A stretch of 56,491 nt of DNA from Gammaproteobacteria bacterium (lineage in GTDB: Bacteria; Pseudomonadota; Gammaproteobacteria; GCA-001735895): NCBI GenBank assembly GCA_026989015.1, contig JALSKD010000139.1:1-56491 (forward strand), given 5' to 3'. Below, in pieces: positions 48,929-56,491 of the stretch (the first letter of the stretch is position 1; the number at the start of each line of letters is the position of its first letter). Made by a program: the position numbers and the translations under genes. The notes under the pieces were generated by a model that saw nothing but the letters and a program-made list of their open reading frames with translations, was not told where the DNA came from and did no database searches.

Positions 48929-50001
48929 TGCCTATCGTTGCCCACAATGATCTGCCGGTCTTCGACAAGCTGCGCGGGGAGGGTATCCGCATCCTCGATC
49001 CGGACCGGGCGATGAGTCAGCACATCCGTGACCTGCACATCGGCCTGCTCAACATGATGCCGGATGCCGCGCTCAAGGCCACCGAACTGCAGTTTTTTCG
49101 CCTGATCGGCGACAGCAACCCCATCGCCCAGTTCTACATGCATCCGTTCACCCTCGACAGCATCCCGCGCGGGGAAGAGGCGCGGGCGCACATTGATAGC
49201 TATTACGAATCCTTCGATGCGATCCGGGCGCAGGGTCTGGATGCCCTGATCATCACCGGCGCCAATGTGGTCGGCCCGGACCTGTCGACCCAGCCCTTCT
49301 GGGAGCCCCTGAAAGAGGTCGTGGACTGGGCCTGGGACAACGTCACTTCCACCCTCTGCTCCTGCCTGGCCTCCCATGCGGTGATCGAATTCCGCTATGG
49401 TCAGAAACGCCGCCACCAGCCGCGCAAGAAATGGGGCGTGTTCGAGCACCGGGTCGCCGACCGCCATCATCCGCTCACCGCCGATATCAACACCCGTTTC
49501 GTGGTGCCCCATTCGCGCTGGAACGCGATCACTCCCGAGCAGTTCGAGGCCGCGGGCCTGCGTGTACTGGTCAACGAAGTGGACGATGGCTGTGTGCACC
49601 TGGCCACCAGCCCGGACGGTATCCGGCTGGTCTTCTTCCAGGGGCACCCGGAATTCGACACCATCTCCCTGCTCAAGGAATTCAAACGGGAGGTGATGCG
49701 CTTCATCGCCGGCGAGATCAAGGATTTCCCCCCCTTTCCCGACAACTACTTCGGCGCTTTCGAGCGTGCGGTGCTGGGGGAGTACCGCTACTATCTGCAG
49801 CGTGCCATGGCACGGGGCAAGCCGTTGCCCGAGTTCCCGGAAGCGAAGATTGCCGCCCACCTCGACAATGCCTGGTGCGATACCGCGGATGCGGTGGTTG
49901 GCAACTGGATGGGGCTGTTCTACCAGCTCACCCACCGCGACCGCGACAAGCCGTTCATGGATTCGGTGGATCCGGACAACCCGCTCGGCCTGTTGAAATG
50001 A
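48928..50001 (+). CDS. metA: homoserine O-succinyltransferase-family enzyme (MetA fold)
   Basis: A 357-residue MetA/MetX-type acyltransferase. It activates homoserine by acylation for methionine synthesis, using the catalytic triad Cys in TLCSCLASH, His in FQGHPEFD and the nearby Glu. HIGLLNMMPDAALKATELQFFRLIG at the start is the family N terminus. Whether it uses succinyl- or acetyl-CoA cannot be read here. It is longer than Escherichia coli MetA by about 50 residues, mostly at the C terminus. It is coupled to the P-loop gene. Confidence 0.88.
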   Translation: MPIVAHNDLPVFDKLRGEGIRILDPDRAMSQHIRDLHIGLLNMMPDAALKATELQFFRLIGDSNPIAQFYMHPFTLDSIPRGEEARAHIDSYYESFDAIRAQGLDALIITGANVVGPDLSTQPFWEPLKEVVDWAWDNVTSTLCSCLASHAVIEFRYGQKRRHQPRKKWGVFEHRVADRHHPLTADINTRFVVPHSRWNAITPEQFEAAGLRVLVNEVDDGCVHLATSPDGIRLVFFQGHPEFDTISLLKEFKREVMRFIAGEIKDFPPFPDNYFGAFERAVLGEYRYYLQRAMARGKPLPEFPEAKIAAHLDNAWCDTADAVVGNWMGLFYQLTHRDRDKPFMDSVDPDNPLGLLK

Positions 50002-50015
50002 CTTGCCTTGCCCGG

Positions 50016-50059
50016 CTTCTCGTTCTATTCTCGCCCGGTCGCGAGAAGATAACGAGAAG
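50016..50059. promoter_or_regulatory. 19-nt dyad ahead of lexA, candidate LexA operator
   Basis: Arms 50016-50034 and 50041-50059 pair at 17 of 19 positions with six bases between. Each arm holds two TTCTCG (CGAGAA) cores. The right arm ends 3 bp before the lexA ATG and covers its ribosome site. The canonical CTGT-N8-ACAG box is absent. Confidence 0.55.
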
Positions 50060-50062
50060 AAG

Positions 50063-50662
50063 ATGCTGACCACCCAGGAACAGAATACCCTCCAGTTCAT
50101 CCGCAACTACATCGCCCAGTTCGGCTATGCGCCGCGCCTCAAGGAGATCGGCCAGGCCATTGGGGTCAAATCCCAGGGCACCATCCACCGCTATGTGAAG
50201 GCACTGGAGGACAAGGGCTATATCGAACGCAGCAAGAACAACTCGCGCGGCATCCATCTGGTCGATCTGCCACTGGTGGCGCCGCCGGTGATTCCGCTGG
50301 TGGGCAAGATCGCCGCTGGCCTGCCCATCGAAGCGGTGGAAGACCAGCAGGAATTGAATCTGGCGGAGATGTTCATGGGGCCGGACCTGTTTGCGCTGCG
50401 CGTAAGCGGTGACTCGATGATCGATGCCGGCATCCTCGACGGCGACTATGTGGTCATCAGGAAACAGCCGGTGGCCCATGATGGTGATATCGTGGTGGCG
50501 CTGATCGACCGCGTCGAGGCCACCCTCAAGCGTTTCCGCCGCATCAGCAACTCCGAGGTCAGGCTGATACCCGAAAATCCGGACATGGAGCCGATGACCT
50601 ACCGCGCAGACCGGGTCACCATTCACGGCGTGCTGGTCGGCCAGATGCGCAGCTACCGATGA
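50063..50662 (+). CDS. lexA: LexA SOS repressor
   Basis: A 199-residue repressor/autoprotease. The winged helix (about 1-65, RLKEIGQAIGVKSQGTIHRYVKALEDKGYI) is followed by a peptidase S24 domain with an Ala-Gly cleavage bond in KIAAGLPIEA, Ser in GDSMIDAG and Lys in ATLKRF. RecA filaments trigger its self-cleavage. ATG 50063 with GAGAAGA fits. Its HTH differs from the E. coli type, in line with an unusual operator. Confidence 0.92.
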   Translation: MLTTQEQNTLQFIRNYIAQFGYAPRLKEIGQAIGVKSQGTIHRYVKALEDKGYIERSKNNSRGIHLVDLPLVAPPVIPLVGKIAAGLPIEAVEDQQELNLAEMFMGPDLFALRVSGDSMIDAGILDGDYVVIRKQPVAHDGDIVVALIDRVEATLKRFRRISNSEVRLIPENPDMEPMTYRADRVTIHGVLVGQMRSYR

Positions 50663-50725
50663 CCGATCAAGACCCGCGGAGCCCGGGTCGTGCTAGTATT
50701 ACGGATCGCTTTACGGATCCGTATC

Positions 50726-51985
<1,260 letters not shown>

Positions 51986-52015
51986 GTCATGGGTCATGCC
52001 AATGGCATTTACAGC

Positions 52016-52043
52016 TTGATTTTTAAGAAGAAGGGAATAATAT
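52016..52043 (+). promoter_or_regulatory. sigma70-like promoter of the DUF6502/DUF5666 pair
   Basis: TTGATT (52016-52021) and TAATAT (52038-52043) are 16 bp apart, 25 bp before the start at 52068. The stretch is unusually AT-rich. Confidence 0.45.
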
Positions 52044-52067
52044 CCCATTAAGTAGCGGAGATACTCC

Positions 52068-52892
52068 ATGAGCCTGGTACCCGAGTCCCTGCAGCAGGTT
52101 GCGATTCGCATCCTGACGCCATTGATACGCATTTTGCTGCGCAATGGCGTGTCCTATGGAAATTTTGCGGACATTGCACGCAAGATCTATGTGGATGTCG
52201 GCTTTGAGGAGGCGGCCCGTCAGGGACAGAAAACGACCATTTCGAATGTGTCCATCATCACTGGCATCACCCGCAAGGAAGTCAAGCGCCTGAAAGATGC
52301 GCTGGGCTTTGATACGGACCGATCGCTCAAGAAATTCAACCGCATCGTACGCGTGCTCTCGGGCTGGCAGCATGACGAGGAGTTTCTCGATCCGGACCAC
52401 GAACCGCTGGATCTGATGCTCGAAGGAGAAGCGGCTTCCTTCACGCGGCTGGTACGCCGCTACAGCGGGGACATGCCTGTAGTGGCGATGCTCAACGCTT
52501 TGCGTGACAGTGGCAACATACGCATTCTCGACAATGGCCTGATTCAGCTGGTCAACCCGAACTATCTGCCGGAGACCGACTCGGAACAGAAGTTGAACAT
52601 ATTGGGCATCGATACCGCCGAATTCATCGAAACCATTGATCATAACCTTTCAGTCAGCGATCCCGACGAAGCCTGGTTCCAGCGCAAAGCCTCCAATATC
52701 AATGTCAGTTGCAGCGCGCTGCCAAAACTGAAGAAAAGCCTGAACAAGAAGGCTCAGCTGCTGCTCGAGGATATCGACGCGGATTTTTCCGATCATGAGA
52801 CCGATGATGAAAATGATCGATGCATGGTGAGTTTTGGCATCTATTTTCATCAGAAGCGCACAGAAACGAATGAGGAAACACCCGATGAGTAA
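52068..52892 (+). CDS. DUF6502 family protein
   Basis: A 274-residue cytoplasmic protein. The N-terminal part has a segment NFADIARKIYVDVGFEEA and a helix-turn-helix-like region TISNVSIITGITRKEVKRL at about 57-75, so DNA binding is possible. The middle is all alpha-helical. The family is uncharacterised and often stands just before a DUF5666 lipoprotein gene, as here. The two overlap by 8 bp. GGAGATACTCC precedes the start. Confidence 0.78.
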   Translation: MSLVPESLQQVAIRILTPLIRILLRNGVSYGNFADIARKIYVDVGFEEAARQGQKTTISNVSIITGITRKEVKRLKDALGFDTDRSLKKFNRIVRVLSGWQHDEEFLDPDHEPLDLMLEGEAASFTRLVRRYSGDMPVVAMLNALRDSGNIRILDNGLIQLVNPNYLPETDSEQKLNILGIDTAEFIETIDHNLSVSDPDEAWFQRKASNINVSCSALPKLKKSLNKKAQLLLEDIDADFSDHETDDENDRCMVSFGIYFHQKRTETNEETPDE

Positions 52893-54312
52893 ATTTTCCG
52901 GCAGGATCAGGCGACCGTTGGCGGTTGCATTCTTGTCCTCTGTATTGCTGTCCTGTGGCGGCGCCCTGGTTACCGCCGGGATCAGCGGAACGGGTATTGT
53001 CGTCGGTGTATTGACAGGCTTCGGCAGTATCTATGTCAATGGTGTCGAGTACGATATCGAAAACGCCACCTTCGATATCGATGGTGTCCAGTATGATTCG
53101 GCGGCCGAAGCGCAGCAAAACATGTCACTGGGCATGGTGGTCCGTCTCGAGGCCGAGGACAAGGGCGACGGCACCGGTATCGCCTACCGTGTCGTCTATG
53201 ACGATTCGGTCGAAGGGCCGATCGAACAGACACCGGTGACGGTCAACGGCGATCCGAACCGACTGAGCTTTACGGTACTGAGCCGAGAAGTGCAGGTCGA
53301 TGCCGTGGGTACCACTTTCGATGGCATCGATTTTGCGGGCCTCGATCAGTCCGTGGTCGTGGAGGTCAGCGGTTTCACCGATGGAGACGGTGTGATCCAT
53401 GCCACCCGCGTGGAAGGCAAGGGTGAGGTGGTGCCGGGTACAACACCCGTTGAGCTGCACGGGCGTGTGGCTACGCTTGCCTCCGACAGTTTCATGCTGG
53501 ACGGGGTACTGGTGCACTTCGACGACCAGACCCGCTTCGAGGACATGCAACCCGGCGATCTTGCCAACGGATTGCGTGTCGAGGTGAAAGGCGTCTATCA
53601 GAGCGATGGCAGCGTCAGTGCCCGCAAGATCGAAGGTGAAACGGACGATGACAATGAAGTGCCGACCTCCGATGGCACGGTCGAACTGCAAGGCATCGTC
53701 TACGGTTTCGTATCCGTCTCCGAGTTCCGCCTCGGCGATGTCACAGTGGATGCCTCCGCTCTCGACGCCAGCGTCACCGCGCGCCTCGCCAATGGTGTGC
53801 AGGTCGAGATCAAGGGCCAGATGGACAACGGCACCCTGATCGCCGAATCCATCAAATACCGTGGCGCCGAGGCCGAACTGAAGGCCGATGTGATGGATGT
53901 GAATCCGAATGCATCGACGATCACCGTCTCGCTGGGTGCAGGCAATGAATTGACGCTTCAGGTCACCGCAGAAAGCCTACTCAAGGACGACCTCGACGGC
54001 TCCGGGGATGCCGCGCTGACCCTTGCGGACCTGGCTGCGCAAATCCCCCCCCCGCTGGCGGCCGAGTTGTCGATGCGTCAGCAGGGAGACGACTGGCTTC
54101 TGGTCGTGCTCAAGTTGAAGAACGGCATCGACAAGTACGAAGTCGAAGGCACTCTGGAAGCCGTGGGCACCGATACCGTGACCCTGTTCGGTCTGACCCT
54201 TCCACTCGATCCGTCGGTATCCGTACCGGCCGGTCTGCAGGCTGGTGACTCGATCGAGGCCAAGGATAACGACAAGGACGGTGACATCGACGAGATCGAG
54301 GCCGATGACTGA
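52885..54312 (+). CDS. DUF5666 lipoprotein with repeated beta domains
   Basis: A 475-residue acidic protein with a lipoprotein signal (AVAFLSSVLLSCGG) and at least four DUF5666-type OB-like units. Recurring motifs are GFGSIYVNGVEYD, VVVEVSGFTDGDGVIHATRVEGKG and VELQGIVYGFVSVSEFRLGD. Glycine/aspartate-rich linkers join the units. It is probably outer-membrane or periplasmic. The family has no established function. A canonical terminator follows. Confidence 0.82.
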   Translation: MSKFSGRIRRPLAVAFLSSVLLSCGGALVTAGISGTGIVVGVLTGFGSIYVNGVEYDIENATFDIDGVQYDSAAEAQQNMSLGMVVRLEAEDKGDGTGIAYRVVYDDSVEGPIEQTPVTVNGDPNRLSFTVLSREVQVDAVGTTFDGIDFAGLDQSVVVEVSGFTDGDGVIHATRVEGKGEVVPGTTPVELHGRVATLASDSFMLDGVLVHFDDQTRFEDMQPGDLANGLRVEVKGVYQSDGSVSARKIEGETDDDNEVPTSDGTVELQGIVYGFVSVSEFRLGDVTVDASALDASVTARLANGVQVEIKGQMDNGTLIAESIKYRGAEAELKADVMDVNPNASTITVSLGAGNELTLQVTAESLLKDDLDGSGDAALTLADLAAQIPPPLAAELSMRQQGDDWLLVVLKLKNGIDKYEVEGTLEAVGTDTVTLFGLTLPLDPSVSVPAGLQAGDSIEAKDNDKDGDIDEIEADD

Positions 54313-54336
54313 TCCGCGGTGACCGGATCGCAACGC

Positions 54337-54363
54337 AAAAGGGCGCCATCGGCGCCCTTTTTT
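54337..54363. terminator. bidirectional rho-independent terminator
   Basis: AAAAGGGCGCC / GGCGCCCTTTT around ATC, with T-runs on the plus strand and A-runs giving T on the minus strand. It serves the DUF5666 gene and the convergent phosphoesterase gene. Confidence 0.9.
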
Positions 54364-54375
54364 CATCTGTCGGGT

Positions 54376-54417
54376 CTGGGTTCAGGCAGCGGTGACCTGG
54401 GTTCAGGCAGCGGTGAC
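54376..54417. repeat. 21-bp tandem duplication across a stop codon
   Basis: CTGGGTTCAGGCAGCGGTGAC occurs twice in a row (54376-54396 and 54397-54417). On the minus strand the unit includes the last codons and TGA stop of the phosphoesterase gene, so a second copy of the stop context follows the first. Confidence 0.95.
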
Positions 54418-54978
54418 CACCGGCTGTCGGCGTGCCGACCACGGTTCCGCGAAGCGGTAGCTGTCGATGCGCCAGAGTTGGGGGCCCGCGTGCAGCACCA
54501 TGCAGGACGGGCCGCCGTGGGTGCGGGTATCGCCTGCCGCACCGGGATTGATCACCCAGGGGAGCCGGTAGTCGTCGATGACCTTGCGGTGGGTGTGGCC
54601 GTAGACGATCACCCGTGCTTCCGGATGGGCGGCGCGCAGGTCGTCATGGGACGGCTGCTTCCAGTCATGCACATGCCCGTGCTCGACCTCGACGGTACCG
54701 CCGGGAAGATCCAGCCGGGCGACGGCGGGCAGGGCGCGCACCCGCTCGTGCTGATGCTCCGGCCACACCCCTTCGTGATCGTTGTTGCCGGCCACGGCGA
54801 TGACCCGGCCGCTTTTCGGCTGCAGGCGATCGAGGATGTCACCATGGAAGATGTCTCCGGCATGTATCGCAATGTCGCAATCGCGCACCAGCGCTTCGAT
54901 CTGCGGATGCAGGACGCCGTGGGTATCCGAGAGGATGGCCACCGTGACGCTGGCCTCGGGGGTTTTCTGCTGTTCCAT
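54403..54978 (-). CDS. YfcE/MJ0936-type metallophosphoesterase
   Basis: A 191-residue calcineurin-like phosphodiesterase. All five metal motifs are present: LSDTHG, HAGDIFHGD, AGNNDHEG, HGHVHDW and YGHTHRK, then NPGAAGD. Family members cleave phosphodiesters with manganese; the natural substrate is unknown. A perfect 10-bp inverted repeat with a TATAAT sequence lies 16 bp upstream. The last codons are inside the 21-bp duplication. Confidence 0.87.
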   Translation of the reverse strand: MEQQKTPEASVTVAILSDTHGVLHPQIEALVRDCDIAIHAGDIFHGDILDRLQPKSGRVIAVAGNNDHEGVWPEHQHERVRALPAVARLDLPGGTVEVEHGHVHDWKQPSHDDLRAAHPEARVIVYGHTHRKVIDDYRLPWVINPGAAGDTRTHGGPSCMVLHAGPQLWRIDSYRFAEPWSARRQPVVTAA

Positions 54979-54993
54979 TGAACGCTGACCGGG

Positions 54994-55021
54994 TGCTATA
55001 TAAGCGACCGATTATATAGCA
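54994..55021. promoter_or_regulatory. AT-rich dyad with -10 hexamer
   Basis: TGCTATATAA and TTATATAGCA are perfect 10-bp arms around eight bases. On the minus strand TATAAT appears within the arm nearer suhB, so this may be both the promoter and operator of the phosphoesterase gene. Confidence 0.5.
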
Positions 55022-55052
55022 AAATGCGGACCGGTGCAGTCGGGTCGGATAC

Positions 55053-55853
55053 TCAGCGCTTCAGCGGCTCGGTCAGGTGAGGCTGCAGGCGGCGTACCAG
55101 GTCGCTGAACAGGCGCGGGTTGCCCGCCACCACATTGCCGGTCTGCAGGTAGTCGCCTTCCCCTGAAAAATCACCGATCAGCCCGCCAGCCTCGCGGATC
55201 AGCAGGGCGCCGGCGGCCATGTCCCAGGGCTTGAGCCCGATCTCCCAGAAGCCGTCGAGCCGGCCTGCCGCCACATAGGCCAGGTCCAGCGCGGCGGAGC
55301 CGGCGCGGCGAATGTCCGAGGCATCGGCAAAGAAATCGGCGAACATCGCCTGGTAGGCCGGGAAGTGCTCCTTGGCCCGGAAAGGAAAGCCGGTGCCCAG
55401 CAATGCACCTTCGACGGACTTGCGTTTGGTGACGCGGATGCGCCGGTTGTTGACGGTGGCTCCAGCGCCCTTGCTGGCGGTGAAGAGCTCCTGCTTCATC
55501 GGGTCGTAGATCACGGCCTGCTGCAATTTGCCGCCCTGACGCAGGGCGATGGATACCGCGAAATGGGGAAAGCCGTGAAGGAAATTGGCGGTGCCGTCCA
55601 GCGGGTCGATGATCCATTCGAACTCGCCGCTGCCGCTGTGTTGTCCGGATTCCTCGGCGAGGATGCCGTGATCCGGGTAGGCCTTGAGCAGGGTATCGAT
55701 GATGCGGGCTTCGGCCTGCCGGTCCACCTCGCTGACGAAATCGTTGCCGGCCTTGGCCTCGATCAGCAGGTTGGGGATGTTGCCGACCTGACGGGCGATG
55801 AAATCGCCAGCGGAGCGGGCAGCGCGGATGGCGATGTTGAGCATGGGTTGCAT
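55053..55853 (-). CDS. suhB: inositol-1-monophosphatase family protein SuhB
   Basis: A 266-residue magnesium-dependent phosphatase. Metal-site motifs are EESG, WIIDPLDGTANFLHGFPHF and, near the end, PWDMAAGALLIREAGG. In E. coli SuhB also joins the ribosomal antitermination complex. The ATG at 55853 fits the family start (MQPMLNIAIRAAR); the frame beyond is non-coding. Divergent from trmJ, as in many Gammaproteobacteria. Confidence 0.94.
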   Translation of the reverse strand: MQPMLNIAIRAARSAGDFIARQVGNIPNLLIEAKAGNDFVSEVDRQAEARIIDTLLKAYPDHGILAEESGQHSGSGEFEWIIDPLDGTANFLHGFPHFAVSIALRQGGKLQQAVIYDPMKQELFTASKGAGATVNNRRIRVTKRKSVEGALLGTGFPFRAKEHFPAYQAMFADFFADASDIRRAGSAALDLAYVAAGRLDGFWEIGLKPWDMAAGALLIREAGGLIGDFSGEGDYLQTGNVVAGNPRLFSDLVRRLQPHLTEPLKR

Positions 55854-55987
55854 CGAAGAGACCTGACTGTGGGTGAACCGAAAACAGCGGCGCAGTCTAG
55901 CAAATTGCGGCACCCGTTTCAGCGCTTTCCGGTGGTACTGCGCACCGGGCGCTGGCATATTGCGGCGGCTGCCGCTACCCTCGCGCC

Positions 55988-56491
55988 ATGAAATGCGACG
56001 ACATCCAGGTCCTGCTGGTGGAGACCAGCCATCCCGGCAACATCGGGGCCACCGCGCGCGCCATGAAGAACATGGGGCTTTCCCGGCTCGGCCTGGTCAG
56101 CCCCCGTTGCGGCATCGATGAAGTGGCCATCGCCCGTGCCTCCGGTGCGCTGGATATCCTCGATACCTGCCAGCGCTACGCCGATCTGCCCAGCGCCGTG
56201 GCCGACAGTGAACTGGTGATCGGCTCCAGCGCACGGCCGCGCAGCCTCAGTTGGCCGGAGCTGACGCCGCGCGCGATGGCGCAACGGGTCGCCGGCCTGG
56301 CGGGTGGCCAGCGGGTGTCATTGCTGTTTGGCCGCGAGCGCAGCGGCCTGACCAATGAGGAACTGCAGTTCTGTCATTTCACGGTCAAAATTCCCACCCA
56401 TCCCGAATACAGCTCGCTGAATGTGGCGATGGCGGTGCAGCTGCTGGCCTACGAACTGTTCGTTGCCCTCGGGGATGGCAGCTCTTCCGAG
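55988..56491 (+). CDS. trmJ: tRNA (cytidine/uridine-2'-O)-methyltransferase TrmJ (3' end missing)
   Basis: The first 168 residues of a SPOUT methyltransferase that modifies the ribose of tRNA position 32. VLLVETSHPGNIGATARAMKN, LLFGRERSGLTNEEL and IPTHPEYSSLNVAMAVQ form the knot and SAM site. It runs off the window. Divergent from suhB; in Gammaproteobacteria cysE and iscR usually follow. Confidence 0.93.
   Translation, partial: MKCDDIQVLLVETSHPGNIGATARAMKNMGLSRLGLVSPRCGIDEVAIARASGALDILDTCQRYADLPSAVADSELVIGSSARPRSLSWPELTPRAMAQRVAGLAGGQRVSLLFGRERSGLTNEELQFCHFTVKIPTHPEYSSLNVAMAVQLLAYELFVALGDGSSSE

Overview
The window (about 63% GC by eye, densely coded) looks like a chromosomal piece of a denitrifying gammaproteobacterium, possibly a chemolithotroph of the Chromatiales/Thiotrichales type. 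The grounds are complete nir and nor gene sets, a DNR-type regulator, a sigma54/NtrC-like urea promoter, and the divergent suhB/trmJ pair typical of Gammaproteobacteria. The taxonomy is inferred from gene content only.

Layout. 1-637: the end of a GNAT acetyltransferase. 741-12852: nitrite reduction, with nirC-nirF-nirD-nirL-nirGH(fused)-nirJ on +, cytochrome cd1 nirS on -, a heme-sensor-like protein and a triheme cytochrome sharing one perfect FNR/DNR box, a thermonuclease, and nirN. A damaged IS3-family element (5680-7012) sits between nirJ and nirS. 12908-23649: urtABCDE followed by ureD-ureAB(fused)-ureC-ureE-ureF-ureG, which import and hydrolyse urea behind a probable NtrC/sigma54 promoter. 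23657-26151: thpR and an iron permease with a Fur-like site. 26192-33857: dnr and norCB, norE, norF, norQ, an unknown membrane protein, a polyferredoxin, and norD. 33859-36482: two tandem secreted PilJ-like sensor domains divergent from a PhnD-like binding protein. 36479-36808: a nested palindromic non-coding element. 37492-46615: an eight-gene operon (TRAP transporter, glutamine-synthetase-like ligase, aldehyde and alcohol dehydrogenases, class I glutamine amidotransferase, gamma-glutamylcyclotransferase) divergent from an RpiR regulator. I read this as import and gamma-glutamylated oxidation of an amine or amino alcohol. 46825-50001: two divergent paralogous phosphoribosyltransferases, a P-loop protein and a MetA-family acyltransferase. 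50016-56491: lexA, a hydrolase-thioredoxin fusion, a DUF6502/DUF5666 pair, a YfcE-like phosphoesterase, suhB and the start of trmJ.

The nir and nor parts form one physiological unit. NirD/L/G/H, NirF, NirJ and NirN make heme d1 for NirS, NirS reduces nitrite to NO, and NorCB reduces NO to N2O. Seven FNR/DNR-type sites precede these operons and the dnr gene lies among them. The iron permease may help supply heme iron. No nirE, nosZ or nitrate reductase lies in this window. The best candidates for something undescribed are the gamma-glutamyl amine operon, the PilJ-pair/PhnD cluster, the polyferredoxin in the nor operon, the phosphoribosyltransferase/P-loop/MetA cluster and the nested palindromic element.
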